Shown: piece after piece, positions 44,323 through 54,722 of the stretch
Numbering within the stretch: the first letter of the stretch is position 1
Layout: each line of letters begins with the position of its first letter
NCBI RefSeq assembly: GCF_002939185.1
Contig: NZ_POVL01000002.1
Location: forward strand, 146,465-210,464
DNA length: 64,000 nucleotides
Direction: 5' to 3'
Origin: Enterobacter sichuanensis
GTDB taxonomy: Bacteria > Pseudomonadota > Gammaproteobacteria > Enterobacterales > Enterobacteriaceae
Translations under genes and position numbers: made by a program
Notes under the pieces: generated by a model
The model's input: the letters and a program-made list of their open reading frames with translations, nothing else
What the model was told of the DNA's origin: nothing
Databases searched by the model: none

Positions 44323-44973
44323 TTAATCTCCCAGATGAGCCAGCAGTGCATCCAGACGCTGTTTCAGTCCTGCGACCTCGTCTTCCAGCGCCGCCACGCG
44401 GGCCACCAAATCGTCGTCACCCACAGTGATATCGGGGGTAATCGATTTATCTGAAATATCAATTTCACCACTGAAGAGATGCATATAGCGGCTTTCACGT
44501 TTACCCGGCTCGCGTGCCAGACGCACCACGTAAGGGCCATCTTCACGTGAGGCCAGCCCTTCCAGGACCTGTTCAACTTCCTGCATATCCGCGAACTCAT
44601 GCATACGGGAGGCACGCGTGCGCAGTTCACCCGGCGTTTGCGCCCCGCGCAGCAGCAGCGTGGTGATGACCGCCACTTCCGCACTGCTCAGCTTCAGGTC
44701 GCCAAATTCAGAGTTACAAAAGCGCTGTTCGTATTTGGTCACGCGGTTACCAAAACCGCTGACGGTGCGCAGATAATGGCGTTTTACCAGCGCATCCAGC
44801 ACGTCCTGAACCTCATGCTCGCTGAGGTTCAGGACCGGCTCGCGGTTCGTCTTCTGGTTGCAGGCCATGGTTACGGCGTTGACGGAGAGCGGATACTGCT
44901 CCGGGGTGGTGACCTGTTTTTCGAGCAAGCACCCAATCACGCGCGCTTCTGTAGCGTTTAGCTGATACTTCAT
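44323..44973 (-). CDS. yceH: DUF480 winged-helix protein YceH
   Basis: A 216-residue protein of family DUF480 with tandem winged-helix folds and unproven function. It starts [20 protein letters not shown] and contains the family's [21 protein letters not shown]-terminal heptad helix ([20 protein letters not shown]) suggests oligomerisation. It lies 9 bp after rimJ and 2 bp before yceM. Confidence 0.93.
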   Translation of the reverse strand: MKYQLNATEARVIGCLLEKQVTTPEQYPLSVNAVTMACNQKTNREPVLNLSEHEVQDVLDALVKRHYLRTVSGFGNRVTKYEQRFCNSEFGDLKLSSAEVAVITTLLLRGAQTPGELRTRASRMHEFADMQEVEQVLEGLASREDGPYVVRLAREPGKRESRYMHLFSGEIDISDKSITPDITVGDDDLVARVAALEDEVAGLKQRLDALLAHLGD

Positions 44974-44982
44974 CTTTTCTCC

Positions 44983-45567
44983 TTAACGACCTGCAGTCCA
45001 GTCCCGGGTGGTTAATGCCGTCAGAACGTGGTCGCGCCACTCTCCGTCTATCAGCAGATAGTCTTTGGCATAGCCTTCTTTCTCGAACCCTAACCGCGCC
45101 AGCAAATTCCCGCTGCGCTGATTATGCGGCATGTAGTTCGCCATAATGCGATGGATATGTTGCGTGCGTTGCATATAGCGGATAGCCACCGTCAGCGCCT
45201 CGTACATCAGCCCCTGCCCCTGCCATTTCTGGCCAATGGAGTAGCCAAGGTAACAGGCGTGGAACGATCCCCGCACCACGTTTGAAAAATTGGCGATCCC
45301 GATAATCTCTTTCTCTTCAGGATCCAGCAGGGCGAAATAAAACGCGCTGCCCTGCTTGTGAAATTCGGTGATCATGCTGAGGCGCGCCTGCCAGCCGGAA
45401 GGGTAACAATGACTCTCATCCCGAACGGGTTCCCAGGGTTTTAAAAACTGGCGATTCTCGGCGTAATAATCCGCCAGACGCCAGGCATCACGCTCATGCA
45501 CCAGACGAACGACCAGCCTGTCCGTTGTCAGACGCACTTTTGGCACATTACTGCGATAGCCAAACAT
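44983..45567 (-). CDS. rimJ: Ribosomal protein S5 N-acetyltransferase RimJ
   Basis: Acetylates the N-terminal Ala of ribosomal protein S5. The 194-residue GNAT protein has [20 protein letters not shown] and the acetyl-CoA loop [17 protein letters not shown]. It ends [15 protein letters not shown] at 45567, with GGAG eight bases upstream, matches E. coli; three extra codons upstream are not used. It is divergent from mdtH. Confidence 0.95.
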   Translation of the reverse strand: MFGYRSNVPKVRLTTDRLVVRLVHERDAWRLADYYAENRQFLKPWEPVRDESHCYPSGWQARLSMITEFHKQGSAFYFALLDPEEKEIIGIANFSNVVRGSFHACYLGYSIGQKWQGQGLMYEALTVAIRYMQRTQHIHRIMANYMPHNQRSGNLLARLGFEKEGYAKDYLLIDGEWRDHVLTALTTRDWTAGR

Positions 45568-45786
45568 CGATACCACTCCTTCCCGTCACTTCTGCTTACC
45601 CATTAGCTTTACTATACCTGCGCCGCTGCCGTCTGTGAAAACAGTGACATACCATTTTGCCTCCTTTTCCTCTTTTTCGATGAGAACTCTCTATCAAAGC
45701 GCGCTTTTGATAAAAAAATATTGTCACGCCCAGGGGTGGGCAAAAACGCAGCGACACCGCAGAATGTTAGCGTGCTCACCATCTTA

Positions 45787-45804
45787 TTTTCCCTGGAGGG
45801 AAAA
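45787..45804 (+). promoter_or_regulatory. Hairpin covering the mdtH ribosome binding site
   Basis: TTTTCCC-TGGA-GGGAAAA folds into a 7-bp stem. The Shine-Dalgarno GGAGGG lies in its loop and 3' arm, and the first base of the start codon ends the structure. It would limit translation unless melted (inference). Confidence 0.6.
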
Positions 45805-47012
45805 TGTCCCGCGTATCACAGGCCAGGAGCCTGGGTAAATATTTCCTGCTGGTCGATAACATGCTCGTCGTGCTCGGCTTTTTTGTCGTATTCCCCCTCA
45901 TCTCAATTCGCTTCGTCGATCAAATGGGCTGGGCAGCGCTGATGGTCGGCATCGCGCTGGGGTTACGCCAGTTTGTGCAGCAAGGTCTCGGCGTCTTTGG
46001 CGGTGCCATCGCTGACCGTTTTGGCGCTAAACCAATGATCGTGACCGGCATGCTGCTCCGCGCGGCAGGTTTTGCCACGATGGCCATCGCCCACGAGCCC
46101 TGGCTGCTTTGGTTCTCCTGCTTCCTCTCCGGTATCGGGGGGACCCTGTTCGATCCGCCGCGCACCGCGTTGGTGGTGAAGCTCATTCGTCCGCAGCACC
46201 GCGGTCGTTTTTTCTCAATTCTGATGATGCAGGACAGTGCCGGAGCGGTTGTCGGCGCACTGCTGGGAAGCTGGCTTCTGCAGTATGACTTCCGTCTGGT
46301 CTGCGCGGCGGGTGCGGTGCTCTTTGTTCTGTGCGCGCTGTTTAATGGCCTGTTCCTGCCAGCGTGGAAGCTGTCGACGGTCAAAGCGCCGGTCCGGGAA
46401 GGGCTGGGGCGCGTCCTGCATGACAAACGCTTTGTCACCTATGTGTTGACCCTGACGGGGTATTACATGCTTGCCGTGCAGGTGATGCTGATGCTGCCGA
46501 TCATGGTGAACGACATTGCGGGCACCCCTGCTGCCGTTAAATGGATGTACGCCATTGAAGCCGCGCTTTCTCTGACGCTGCTCTATCCCATTGCCCGCTG
46601 GAGCGAACGGCGTTTTCGTCTGGAACATCGCCTGATGGCCGGGCTGTTCCTGATGACGCTGAGCATGATGCCTATTGGCCTGGTGAACTCGCTTCAGCAG
46701 TTGTTTACACTGATTTGCACGTTCTATATCGGCTCCATCATCGCCGAACCTGCCCGTGAAACGCTGAGCGCCTCGCTCGCGGATGCGCGCGCACGCGGCA
46801 GCTATATGGGGTTCAGCCGCCTGGGATTGGCCCTTGGCGGCGCGTTGGGATACACCGGCGGCGGCTGGCTGTTTGATGCCGGCAAAGCGTTACAGCAACC
46901 TGAGCTTCCCTGGATGATGCTCGGCGTGGTGGGCTTTATGACGCTCCTTGCCCTGTGGTGGCAGTTCAGCCAGAAACGCAGCGCGAGCGGCATGCTCGAA
47001 CCCGGCGCGTAG
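45804..47012 (+). CDS. mdtH: Multidrug efflux MFS transporter MdtH (YceL)
   Basis: A drug:H+ antiporter; the E. coli homologue gives resistance to some quinolones when overproduced. The 402-residue protein has about 12 TM segments and motif A as [14 protein letters not shown]. The start [20 protein letters not shown] matches E. coli and the length is identical. It is divergent from rimJ and ends in a strong hairpin. grxB, its usual E. coli neighbour, is absent. Confidence 0.95.
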   Translation: MSRVSQARSLGKYFLLVDNMLVVLGFFVVFPLISIRFVDQMGWAALMVGIALGLRQFVQQGLGVFGGAIADRFGAKPMIVTGMLLRAAGFATMAIAHEPWLLWFSCFLSGIGGTLFDPPRTALVVKLIRPQHRGRFFSILMMQDSAGAVVGALLGSWLLQYDFRLVCAAGAVLFVLCALFNGLFLPAWKLSTVKAPVREGLGRVLHDKRFVTYVLTLTGYYMLAVQVMLMLPIMVNDIAGTPAAVKWMYAIEAALSLTLLYPIARWSERRFRLEHRLMAGLFLMTLSMMPIGLVNSLQQLFTLICTFYIGSIIAEPARETLSASLADARARGSYMGFSRLGLALGGALGYTGGGWLFDAGKALQQPELPWMMLGVVGFMTLLALWWQFSQKRSASGMLEPGA

Positions 47013-47022
47013 CCTTTCCCTC

Positions 47023-47057
47023 GGGCGGGAGCCCTTCCCGCCCCATTTCTCAGTTTT
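47023..47057 (+). terminator. mdtH terminator
   Basis: Stem GGGCGGGA / TCCCGCCC (47023-47043), with a T-rich stretch beginning several bases later (CATTTCTCAGTTTTTT). Confidence 0.6.
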
Positions 47058-47135
47058 TTCTGCTGGTTTCTGCCATTTCACACTGACATACTGGCGTAAC
47101 AGGACAGAAGCGCCGATTTTTCGTTGAGGAACACT

Positions 47136-47696
47136 ATGAAGAAGATTGTCTTTGCTGCTGCATTCATTGTCAGCGGTCTGCTGGTTGGCTGTAACCAGCT
47201 CACGCAATATACCGTCAGTGAACAGGAAATTAATCAGGCGCTGGAAAAACATAATAATTTTTCTAAAGACATTGGCGTGCCGGGGCTTGCGGACGCGCAT
47301 ATCGTGCTCTCGAATCTGACCAGTCAGATCGGACGTGAAGAGCCAAACAAAGTCACCCTGTCAGGAGATGCGGACCTCGACATGTCATCCCTTTTTGGCA
47401 ATCAGAAAGCCAACATCAAGCTCAAGCTGAAGGCACTGCCCGTTTTCAACAAGGAGAAAGGGGCGATTTTCCTGCAGGAGATGGAAGTCGTCGATGCGAA
47501 GGTTTCCCCGGACAAGATGGCGCCGGTTCTGCAAACCCTGATGCCTTATCTGAATCAGTCACTGCGTAATTACTTTAACCAGCAGCCCGCGTATGTCTTA
47601 AGTGAAGACAAAAGCAAAGGGGAAGCCCTGGCGAAAAAATATGCTAAAGGCATAGAGGTGAAGCCAGGAGAAATTATTATTCCTTTCACCGATTAA
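47136..47696 (+). CDS. yceB: Putative lipoprotein YceB (DUF1439)
   Basis: A 186-residue outer-membrane lipoprotein of unknown function, family DUF1439. A signal peptide with lipobox LVGC (Cys at 19) is followed by NQLTQYTVSEQEINQALEKH and the conserved TSQIGREEPNKVTLSGDA; it ends KPGEIIIPFTD. ATG at 47136 with GAGGAACACT upstream is chosen over the TTG at 47124. It has its own terminator before pyrC. Confidence 0.93.
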   Translation: MKKIVFAAAFIVSGLLVGCNQLTQYTVSEQEINQALEKHNNFSKDIGVPGLADAHIVLSNLTSQIGREEPNKVTLSGDADLDMSSLFGNQKANIKLKLKALPVFNKEKGAIFLQEMEVVDAKVSPDKMAPVLQTLMPYLNQSLRNYFNQQPAYVLSEDKSKGEALAKKYAKGIEVKPGEIIIPFTD

Positions 47697-47703
47697 CCTG
47701 AAG

Positions 47704-47727
47704 GGGCGCTGCGGCGCCCTTTTTTTT
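47704..47727 (+). terminator. yceB terminator
   Basis: Stem GGGCGC-TGCG-GCGCCC followed by eight T. Confidence 0.92.
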
Positions 47728-47742
47728 ACGGAAAAGTGTGCA

Positions 47743-47758
47743 AAGGAAAACGTTTCCG
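47743..47758 (+). promoter_or_regulatory. PurR box of pyrC
   Basis: AAGGAAAACGTTTCCG matches the PurR operator pattern (AAACGTTT core) and lies directly before a -10 hexamer TATGAT at 47761. PurR represses pyrC in E. coli. Confidence 0.75.
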
Positions 47759-47772
47759 CTTATGATTTGTGT

Positions 47773-47816
47773 CCGGCAAAAACAGCCATCCTTATGACTG
47801 ATCCCTGACAAGCCGG
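47773..47816 (+). promoter_or_regulatory. pyrC leader with start-site-controlled hairpin
   Basis: CCGGC at 47773-47777 lies just at the expected transcription start, and GCCGG at 47812-47816 overlaps the Shine-Dalgarno. In E. coli and Salmonella, long transcripts made at high CTP fold these together and block translation, while shorter ones starting with G do not. The matching layout is seen here. Confidence 0.7.
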
Positions 47817-47823
47817 AGCTTCC

Positions 47824-48870
47824 ATGACTGCACAACCCCAGGTTCTTAAAATCCGCCGCCCTGACGACTGGCATATCCATCTGCGTGATGGCGATATGCT
47901 GAAAACTGTCGTGCCTTATACCAGCGAAATTTATGGCCGCGCGATTGTCATGCCTAACCTGGTGCCACCAGTCACCACCGTTGATGCGGCAATGGCCTAC
48001 CGCCAGCGCATCCTTGATGCCGTTCCCGCGGGACATGATTTTACCCCGCTGATGACCTGCTATCTGACCGATTCCCTGGATCCGAACGAAGTGGAGCGCG
48101 GGTTCAACGAAGGCGTATTTACGGCGGCTAAACTCTACCCGGCGAATGCCACCACCAATTCCAGCCACGGGGTCACCAGTATTGATGCCATCATGCCGGT
48201 TCTGGAACGCATGCAGAAACTGGGCATGCCGCTGCTGGTTCATGGGGAAGTGACGCATGCCGAGATTGACATCTTCGACCGTGAAGCCCGTTTTATTGAG
48301 ACCGTCATGGAGCCTCTGCGCCAGCGCCTGCCGGCGCTGAAAGTGGTCTTCGAGCATATCACCACCAAAGACGCAGCAGAGTACGTGCGTGACGGCAACG
48401 AACTTATCGCTGCGACCATTACGCCACAGCACCTGATGTTTAACCGCAACCACATGCTGGTCGGCGGGGTGCGCCCTCACCTGTACTGTCTGCCTATTCT
48501 TAAGCGCAATATCCATCAGCAGGCGCTGCGCGAGCTGGTAGCCAGCGGGTTCTCCCGTGCATTCCTGGGCACCGATTCCGCCCCTCACGCCCGCCATCGT
48601 AAAGAGGCAAGCTGCGGTTGCGCAGGCTGTTTCAACGCCCCAACTGCGCTTGCCAGCTACGCGACCGTGTTTGAAGAGATGAACGCGCTGGAGCATTTCG
48701 AAGCGTTCTGCTCTCTCAACGGCCCGCGTTTCTATGGCCTGCCGGTGAACGAGACCTTCATCGAACTGGAGCGTAAGACAAGCCACGTTGAGGAGTCCAT
48801 CGCGCTGACGGATGACACGCTGATCCCATTCCTGGCGGGTGAAACCGTAAACTGGACGGTAAAACGTTAA
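47824..48870 (+). CDS. pyrC: Dihydroorotase PyrC
   Basis: Zinc enzyme closing the pyrimidine ring precursor carbamoyl-aspartate to dihydroorotate. The 348-residue amidohydrolase has the metal motif [11 protein letters not shown], the carboxylated Lys in [13 protein letters not shown], His in LLVHGEVTH and [11 protein letters not shown], and Asp in [12 protein letters not shown]. Length equals E. coli PyrC. It is regulated by PurR and by CTP through the leader. Confidence 0.97.
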   Translation: MTAQPQVLKIRRPDDWHIHLRDGDMLKTVVPYTSEIYGRAIVMPNLVPPVTTVDAAMAYRQRILDAVPAGHDFTPLMTCYLTDSLDPNEVERGFNEGVFTAAKLYPANATTNSSHGVTSIDAIMPVLERMQKLGMPLLVHGEVTHAEIDIFDREARFIETVMEPLRQRLPALKVVFEHITTKDAAEYVRDGNELIAATITPQHLMFNRNHMLVGGVRPHLYCLPILKRNIHQQALRELVASGFSRAFLGTDSAPHARHRKEASCGCAGCFNAPTALASYATVFEEMNALEHFEAFCSLNGPRFYGLPVNETFIELERKTSHVEESIALTDDTLIPFLAGETVNWTVKR

Positions 48871-48907
48871 AAAATCAATGCCCCTTGTTGTCAAACCGAG
48901 AATATAC

Positions 48908-48923
48908 CTGTATAAATAAACAG
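48908..48923 (+). promoter_or_regulatory. LexA (SOS) box of dinI
   Basis: CTGTATAAATAAACAG fits CTG-N10-CAG with an AT-rich centre, 22 bp upstream of the dinI start. Confidence 0.9.
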
Positions 48924-48944
48924 TATATTACACAGGGGGCCTTT

Positions 48945-49190
48945 ATGCGTATTGAAGTCACCATAGCCAAAACGACCGTTCTGCCTGCCGGCGCGCTTGA
49001 TGCACTGGCAGGCGAATTGTCCCGTCGTATTAATAATACCTTTCCTGACAACGCGGGTGCCGTAACGGTGCGTTACGCCTCAGCGAACAACCTCTCCGTC
49101 ATTGGCGGCGCGAAAGAAGATAAAGATCGCATCAGCGAAATCCTGCAGGAAACGTGGGAAAGCGCCGACGACTGGTTCATCACAGATTAA
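48945..49190 (+). CDS. dinI: DNA-damage-inducible protein DinI
   Basis: Modulates RecA filaments and slows UmuD and LexA cleavage. The 81-residue acidic protein starts MRIEVTIAKT and ends LQETWESADDWFITD, with the RecA-mimicking acidic C-terminal helix. ATG at 48945 follows CAGGGGGCC; the frame upstream is open only by chance. It is preceded by a LexA box and followed by a terminator. Confidence 0.97.
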   Translation: MRIEVTIAKTTVLPAGALDALAGELSRRINNTFPDNAGAVTVRYASANNLSVIGGAKEDKDRISEILQETWESADDWFITD

Positions 49191-49210
49191 CACTGCTCCC
49201 TCATTGTGTT

Positions 49211-49238
49211 TTTTTGCCGGGTCGCCCCGGCTTTTTTT
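49211..49238. terminator. dinI terminator
   Basis: Stem GCCGGG-TCGC-CCCGGC (49216-49231) with T7 after it and T-rich sequence before. Confidence 0.9.
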
Positions 49239-49464
49239 CGTCTGAACATTCTGGAAGTTCAAATTAATTCGGTATCTTCTTTAAAAATCGTGAACGAGAT
49301 GGTGTTTTATTGTTCGAACAATCCTAAAAAGCAGAAAAATGTGTTGCCACCTGTTTATTTTTCCCGTTGGAACCCTTATTACTTGGTATACTGAAGATGC
49401 TTTCAGAAAAACATGCATTGAACCTCAGAGCCGTTGTCTTCTAACACGCATTAAGGGGGTTATA

Positions 49465-49719
49465 ATGGAAAAGAATAGTGAAGTCATCCAGACCCACCCA
49501 CTTGTTGGCTGGGATATCAGTACCGTAGATAGCTACGATGCGCTGATGCTGCGTTTGCACTACCAGACCCCGAATCAACTCAACCGTGAAGAAGCGGAAG
49601 TTGGACAGACGCTGTGGCTAACAACAGACGTCGCTCGTCAGTTTATTTCTATTCTGGAGGCAGGTATTGCCAAAATAGAATCTGGCGACTATCAGGAAAA
49701 TGAGTATAAACGGCACTAA
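49465..49719 (+). CDS. bssS: Biofilm regulator BssS
   Basis: A small protein affecting biofilm formation and indole/AI-2 signalling in E. coli; mechanism unknown. The 84 residues read MEKNSEVIQTHPLVGWDIST and contain ALMLRLHYQTPNQLN and LTTDVARQFISILEAGIAKI. ATG at 49465 has AAGGGGGTTATA upstream. The 274-bp upstream gap holds the dinI terminator and presumably the promoter. Confidence 0.94.
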   Translation: MEKNSEVIQTHPLVGWDISTVDSYDALMLRLHYQTPNQLNREEAEVGQTLWLTTDVARQFISILEAGIAKIESGDYQENEYKRH

Positions 49720-49743
49720 CCGTATGCCCACTTTTCACTCAAC

Positions 49744-49770
49744 AGGCACCCTCGCGGTGCCTTATTTATT
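49744..49770 (+). terminator. bssS terminator
   Basis: Stem AGGCACC-CTCGC-GGTGCCT (49744-49762) followed by TATTTATTT. Confidence 0.82.
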
Positions 49771-49835
49771 TCTCCCTTGTCTAACCCCGCGTTGTTAATT
49801 ACTCTGCTAACAAAACATCAGTTTACGAGAAAGAT

Positions 49836-50954
49836 ATGAGATACGACCTAATCATTATTGGTAGCGGCTCCGTAGGTTCGGCCGCCGGTTATTACGCGAC
49901 GCAGGCGGGTCTGAACGTTCTGATGATTGATGCCCATCTTCCGCCTCATGCGGAGGGTAGCCATCATGGAGACACCCGCCTCATGCGCCATGCCTACGGT
50001 GAAGGCGAACGCTATGTTCCTCTGGTGCTCCGCGCCCAGACGCTATGGGATGAACTGGCGAAACAGACCGAAGATCGCATTTTCGAGCGTACCGGGGTTA
50101 TCAATCTTGGTCCGGCCCGTTCGGAATTTCTCGCTAATGTCGAACGCAGCGCGAAAGCCTTTAATCTTAACGTTGAGAAGCTGGACGCGGCGGCCGTTAC
50201 CGCGCGCTGGCCTGAAATTACCGTCCCGGACGATTACATTGGTCTCTTTGAAGCCAATTCCGGAGTATTGCATTGCGAAACCGCGATCAAAACCTGGATC
50301 GATCTTGCCGCGAAAGCGGGCTGTGCGCAGCTGTTTAACTGCCCGGTGGACGCCATCACCCATGACGCTGACGGCGTCACCGTGAAGACCCTCGACGGCG
50401 AATATTCCGCGTCCCGCCTGCTGGTCAGCGCGGGAACCTGGGTCACCCGTCTGATGCCAGACCTGCCCATTCAGCCGGTGCGTAAGGTCTTCTCCTGGTT
50501 CCAGTCAGATGGTCGTTTCAGCGCGCAGAATAAATTCCCGGCCTTTACCGGTGAACTGCCGAATGGCGACCAGTTCTACGGTTTCCCTTCCGAGAAAGAC
50601 GCGCTGAAAATCGGTAAACACAACGGAGGCCAGGCGATCGCCTCCCCTGAAGAGCGCAAACCCTTCGGCGCCTTCCCGCAGGATGGTTCAGAAGCCTTCT
50701 CGTTCCTGCGTAACATCCTTCCCGGTGTCGGCGGCTTGCTGTATGGCGCAGCCTGTACCTATGACAACACGCCGGATGAAGACTTTATCATTGATACGTT
50801 GCCAGGCCATGACAACACCCTGCTTATCACCGGGCTGAGCGGTCACGGATTTAAGTTTGCCTCCGTGTTGGGGGAAATTGCCGCGCAGTTTGCCCAGGGT
50901 ATCACGCCGCAGTTTGATCTGACGCCCTTCTCACTCTCGCGTTTTAACGGATAA
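49836..50954 (+). CDS. solA: N-methyl-L-tryptophan oxidase SolA
   Basis: A flavin enzyme of the monomeric sarcosine oxidase family that demethylates N-methyltryptophan, giving formaldehyde and hydrogen peroxide. The 372-residue protein has the FAD motif [15 protein letters not shown] at the N-terminus, [15 protein letters not shown] near 45-60, and the Cys for covalent FAD in [17 protein letters not shown] near 308. Length equals E. coli SolA. It is followed by a hairpin and by the tiny yceO. Confidence 0.96.
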   Translation: MRYDLIIIGSGSVGSAAGYYATQAGLNVLMIDAHLPPHAEGSHHGDTRLMRHAYGEGERYVPLVLRAQTLWDELAKQTEDRIFERTGVINLGPARSEFLANVERSAKAFNLNVEKLDAAAVTARWPEITVPDDYIGLFEANSGVLHCETAIKTWIDLAAKAGCAQLFNCPVDAITHDADGVTVKTLDGEYSASRLLVSAGTWVTRLMPDLPIQPVRKVFSWFQSDGRFSAQNKFPAFTGELPNGDQFYGFPSEKDALKIGKHNGGQAIASPEERKPFGAFPQDGSEAFSFLRNILPGVGGLLYGAACTYDNTPDEDFIIDTLPGHDNTLLITGLSGHGFKFASVLGEIAAQFAQGITPQFDLTPFSLSRFNG

Positions 50955-50961
50955 TCCCTTG

Positions 50962-50989
50962 CGGGCTTCGGACTTCCCGGAGCCCGTTT
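50962..50989 (+). terminator. solA hairpin terminator
   Basis: CGGGCT / AGCCCG with an interior pairing CGG / CCG (50962-50986), followed by TTTC; a weak T-run, so read-through to yceO is possible. Confidence 0.55.
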
Positions 50990-51014
50990 CATTCACACTG
51001 TATTGCGGAGCGAT

Positions 51015-51128
51015 ATGCGCAGGATTGTTAACTTCCTCATCAATAATATTCGCGAGCATTTTATGCTCTACCTCTTATTGTGGGCGCTGCTGGCTATTAT
51101 CGATTTCGTGTACATTGTATTTTATTGA
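51015..51128 (+). CDS. yceO: Short membrane protein YceO
   Basis: A 37-codon reading frame starting [20 protein letters not shown] and ending FVYIVFY. It matches E. coli YceO (about 46 residues), and the NNIREH and MLYL parts align directly. A basic N-terminus is followed by one hydrophobic helix ([17 protein letters not shown]), so it is probably an inner-membrane small protein of unknown role. ATG at 51015 has GGAG four bases before. An in-frame TTG at 51003 could extend it slightly, as in the longer E. coli form. A larger frame overlapping it (50959-51141) is not conserved. Confidence 0.8.
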   Translation: MRRIVNFLINNIREHFMLYLLLWALLAIIDFVYIVFY

Positions 51129-51336
51129 AAGCCCGCACTGACAGTAATTGACATTAATTTATCTTTTTTGAAATTCACTATTTCTACTTGCACGAAGCAA
51201 TTGAATTAACTTTAGCGTTTCTTTTCAAAATTGCTGAAATAAGAAAAATAAAAATCAATATACCATTTTTTCAGTTGCAATATTATGCCACCCCGTTCAT
51301 TTTTACTCTTCGGCTAATTTGAAAATGGACATTCTG

Positions 51337-51903
51337 ATGCAATTGCGTAACTCCTCCCGACACTACGGAATAATATCCATAGCTTTGCACTGGATATTTG
51401 CTCTTGCCGTCTACGGTATGTTTGGTCTTGGCCTCTGGATGGTCACGCTCAGCTATTACGATGGCTGGTATCACCAGGCACCGGAGTTACATAAAAGCAT
51501 TGGCGTTCTGCTGATGTTGGGGCTGGTGTTTCGCGTGATCTGGCGACATATTTCCCCGCCGCCCGCGCCGCCGAAAAGCCACGGTAAAATGACCCGCGTA
51601 AGTGCCGTCGCGGCACATATTGCGCTCTACGCGCTGCTCTTCGCCATCCTGATTAGCGGCTACCTGATCTCGACAGCGGACGGTAAGCCGATTAGCGTCT
51701 TTGGTCTTTTTGACGTTCCGGCAACGATCAGCGATGCCGGATCTCAGGCAGACACGGCTGGGGTCGTTCATCTCTGGCTTGCCTGGAGCGTTGTGATCTT
51801 GTCTGTACTGCACGGGCTTGCCGCCCTCAAACACCACTTTATTGATAAAGACGATACGCTCAAGCGCATGCTTGGCCGCTCGTCTGTTGACTCTGGAGCA
51901 TAA
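51337..51903 (+). CDS. yceJ: Cytochrome b561-family protein YceJ
   Basis: A di-haem inner-membrane cytochrome b561 family member, possibly passing electrons between quinol and periplasmic acceptors. The 188-residue protein has four TM segments with candidate haem His residues in [33 protein letters not shown] and [13 protein letters not shown] at 51337 gives the same length as E. coli YceJ; ATG 51325 and TTG 51319 would extend it. It is one base from yceI, and the two form a conserved pair. Confidence 0.92.
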   Translation: MQLRNSSRHYGIISIALHWIFALAVYGMFGLGLWMVTLSYYDGWYHQAPELHKSIGVLLMLGLVFRVIWRHISPPPAPPKSHGKMTRVSAVAAHIALYALLFAILISGYLISTADGKPISVFGLFDVPATISDAGSQADTAGVVHLWLAWSVVILSVLHGLAALKHHFIDKDDTLKRMLGRSSVDSGA

Positions 51904-51904
51904 A

Positions 51905-52483
51905 ATGAAAAAACACCTGCTGGGTATCGCACTGGGTTCTCTGTTATTGACCGCCGGTTCCGCCGTGGCGGCTGATTATAAAATTGATAAAGAGGGCCAG
52001 CATGCTTTCGTCAATTTCCGTATTCAGCATCTGGGATATAGCTGGCTGTACGGTACTTTTAAAGATTTTGACGGCACGTTCACGTTTGACGATAAAAACC
52101 CTGCCGCCGATAAAGTCAATGTGACGATTAATACCAACAGCGTCGACACGAATCATGCAGAGCGTGATAAACATTTGCGCAGTGCCGATTTCCTGAATGT
52201 CTCTAAATTCCCACAGGCGACCTTTACATCGACGCAAGTAAAGAAAGCGGGCGATAAGCTGGATATTACCGGCAACCTGACGCTCAATGGCGTCACGAAA
52301 CCTGTCACCCTTGAAGCAAAATTACTGGGTCAGGGAGACGATCCGTGGGGCGGTAAACGTGCGGGCTTTGAAGCGGCGGGAAAAATTCACCTGAAAGATT
52401 TTAATATCACAACGGATTTGGGCCCGGCCTCTCAGGACGTGGAGCTGATTATTTCCGTTGAAGGGGTTCAGCAGAAGTCGTGA
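51905..52483 (+). CDS. yceI: Periplasmic lipocalin-like protein YceI
   Basis: A secreted beta-barrel protein that binds isoprenoid-type lipids; induced by base and osmotic stress in E. coli. The 192-residue protein has a signal peptide cleaved after AGSAVAA-D and the conserved [20 protein letters not shown] and [21 protein letters not shown] at 51905 starts one base after the yceJ stop, showing coupling with the membrane cytochrome. Confidence 0.95.
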   Translation: MKKHLLGIALGSLLLTAGSAVAADYKIDKEGQHAFVNFRIQHLGYSWLYGTFKDFDGTFTFDDKNPAADKVNVTINTNSVDTNHAERDKHLRSADFLNVSKFPQATFTSTQVKKAGDKLDITGNLTLNGVTKPVTLEAKLLGQGDDPWGGKRAGFEAAGKIHLKDFNITTDLGPASQDVELIISVEGVQQKS

Positions 52484-52489
52484 TAAATA

Positions 52490-52526
52490 CGCCCGGCAGG
52501 TTTTTACGCAGCCGGGCGTTATCATT
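52490..52526. terminator. Bidirectional terminator of yceI and trhO
   Basis: Stem CGCCCGGC / GCCGGGCG (52490-52518) between two convergent genes; the following sequences are only moderately T-rich on either side. Confidence 0.75.
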
Positions 52527-53574
52527 ATTCCGGGTCTGGGATCCCCAGTTTGGTATTCAGACGGCCACGGGACTTATTGAAAATCTTATTGCCGTTTTCA
52601 CGACCTGCGCGACGACGGCGCTGCTCTTCTTCCGGCAGCATGCTCTCTTCACTGCACAATTCGCTACAGCAGCCGTTAAACTTCTCGGCGCAGGCCGGGC
52701 ACTGGATGAACAGCAGATGACATCCGTCGTTTTTGCAGTTGGTATGGGTATCGCACGGCGCGCCGCACTGATGGCAATGGGCAATCACGTCCTCAGAAAT
52801 ACGTTCCCCCATACGTTCGTCAAAGACAAAGTTTTTGCCGATAAAACGTACCGGTAAACCCTGCTCACGGGCGCGGCGGGCGTACTCGATAATGCCGCCT
52901 TCAATGTGCCAGACCTTATTGAAGCCGTTGTGCTTCATCCATGCGCTGGCTTTCTCACAGCGGATACCGCCGGTGCAGTACATCACGATCTTTTTATCTT
53001 TATGTTCCTGCATCATCTCAACCGCTTTGGGCAGTTGCTCGCGGAAGGTATCGGCCGGGATTTCCATGGCGTTCTCGAAATGCCCCACTTCATACTCATA
53101 GTGGTTACGCATATCAATGAATACGGCATCCGGATCGTCCAGCATCGCATTCACTTCTGCAGCCTTCAGATATTCACCGACATCAGCCGGGTTAAACTCA
53201 GGATCGTCAATGCCATCCGCCACGATGCGTTCACGCACTTTCATACGCAGCACCCAGAAGGATTTCCCGTCATCGTCCAGCGCAATATTCAGGCGTAAGC
53301 CGTCAAGGGCCGGATCAAACTGATAAAGACACTCGCGGAAAGCGCTCACTTTACTTTCCGGTACGCTAATCTGCGCGTTGATGCCTTCGCGGGCAAGATA
53401 GACGCGTCCGAAGACGTTCAGCGCCGTGAATGCCTGATAAAGCGCATCGCGGGTCGCCTGCGGATCGTTGATCGTGAAGTATTTGTAGAAGGAGATGGTC
53501 GTGCGCGGTTCGGTTTCAGCCAACATACGCGCTTTTAACATCTCATTCGATACGCGGTTGTGTAACACTGGCAT
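52525..53574 (-). CDS. trhO: tRNA uridine-34 hydroxylase TrhO (YceA)
   Basis: A rhodanese-domain enzyme making 5-hydroxyuridine at the tRNA wobble base with oxygen. The 349-residue protein has an N-terminal acylphosphatase-like part, the rhodanese domain with catalytic Cys in [16 protein letters not shown], and a C-terminal Cys-rich part ([20 protein letters not shown]). ATG at 53574, with GGA nine bases before, matches E. coli; the longer frame to 53622 is not conserved. Confidence 0.94.
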   Translation of the reverse strand: MPVLHNRVSNEMLKARMLAETEPRTTISFYKYFTINDPQATRDALYQAFTALNVFGRVYLAREGINAQISVPESKVSAFRECLYQFDPALDGLRLNIALDDDGKSFWVLRMKVRERIVADGIDDPEFNPADVGEYLKAAEVNAMLDDPDAVFIDMRNHYEYEVGHFENAMEIPADTFREQLPKAVEMMQEHKDKKIVMYCTGGIRCEKASAWMKHNGFNKVWHIEGGIIEYARRAREQGLPVRFIGKNFVFDERMGERISEDVIAHCHQCGAPCDTHTNCKNDGCHLLFIQCPACAEKFNGCCSELCSEESMLPEEEQRRRRAGRENGNKIFNKSRGRLNTKLGIPDPE

Positions 53575-53795
53575 GGTGTACAGTCCTGGGTTCGTCAGAG
53601 AGAATGAAAAATCGGTCGGCATGATATAGCAAACAAAACCAATTTACATCCACACAATTTACGCTACATTTCACACTCCCTGATTAATCAGGGTTAACAA
53701 TTGCTGTATTCGTGCACGTTTCGAAAGCAGATATTTTGGCTACGTCTCAAAAAATGAGACACTAGCGGAACAGGACGTTTAAACACAGGAAAGAC

Positions 53796-54722
53796 ATGAC
53801 CCAGTTACCAAAATTTACTGCCGCCCTTTTGCATCCCCGCTATTGGTTGACCTGGCTTGGCATCGGCTTTTTATGGCTACTGGTACAGCTTCCCTACCCT
53901 GTTATTTTCCGGTTGGGTAACGCTCTGGGCCGTCTCGCACAAAAGGTGATGAAGCGCCGCGCCAGGATTGCGTACCGCAACCTTGAGCTGTGCTTCCCGC
54001 AGATGAGTGAAGCAGAGCGTCACCAGCTGGTCACGAAGAATTTCGAATCCGTCGGGATGGGGCTGATGGAAACCGGTATGGCGTGGTTCTGGCCGGATAA
54101 ACGCATGGCTCGCTGGAGCGAAGTGACGGGAACCGGCATGGAGCCTGTGCATACTCTTCAGTCCAGCCAGACGGGCGTTCTGCTGATTGGCGTACATTTT
54201 TTGACGCTGGAGATCGGCGCGCGGATGTTTGGCATGCAGGCACCCGGCATTGGCGTTTATCGTCCTAATGATAACCCGGTCATCGATTTAATCCAGACCA
54301 ACGGGCGCATGCGCTCCAATAAAAGCATGATCGACCGTAAGGATCTGAAGGGCATGATCCGCGCGCTGAAATCCGGTGAAGTGGTCTGGTATGCCCCCGA
54401 CCACGACTATGGTCCGCAATCCAGCGTATTTGTTCCCTTCTTCGCCGTTGAAGAGGCCGCTACAACGACCGGTACGTGGATGCTGGCGCGCATGTCCAAA
54501 GCCGCCATCGTGCCCTTTGTTCCCCGCCGTAAGCCGGATGGTTCAGGCTACGAGCTGATTATGCTGGAGCCGGAACTTGCGCCGCCGCTGGATGACGCCG
54601 AGACAACCGCCCGCTGGATGAACGGCATTGTCGAGAAGTGCATCCTGCTCGCGCCAGAGCAGTATATGTGGCTGCACCGCCGCTTTAAAACGCGGCCAAA
54701 AGGGACACCGTCCCGCTATTAA
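53796..54722 (+). CDS. lpxL: Lipid A lauroyltransferase LpxL (HtrB)
   Basis: Adds laurate to Kdo2-lipid IV-A at the inner membrane. The 308-residue protein has one N-terminal TM segment ([20 protein letters not shown]) and the catalytic HxxxxE motif in [13 protein letters not shown]. The conserved [11 protein letters not shown] and [17 protein letters not shown] follow. It is divergent from trhO and precedes mdtG in the same direction. Confidence 0.96.
   Translation: MTQLPKFTAALLHPRYWLTWLGIGFLWLLVQLPYPVIFRLGNALGRLAQKVMKRRARIAYRNLELCFPQMSEAERHQLVTKNFESVGMGLMETGMAWFWPDKRMARWSEVTGTGMEPVHTLQSSQTGVLLIGVHFLTLEIGARMFGMQAPGIGVYRPNDNPVIDLIQTNGRMRSNKSMIDRKDLKGMIRALKSGEVVWYAPDHDYGPQSSVFVPFFAVEEAATTTGTWMLARMSKAAIVPFVPRRKPDGSGYELIMLEPELAPPLDDAETTARWMNGIVEKCILLAPEQYMWLHRRFKTRPKGTPSRY

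Noticed and set aside
50959..51141. A 60-codon frame after solA
   Set aside because: It overlaps the solA hairpin and runs out of frame over yceO, which is the conserved frame.
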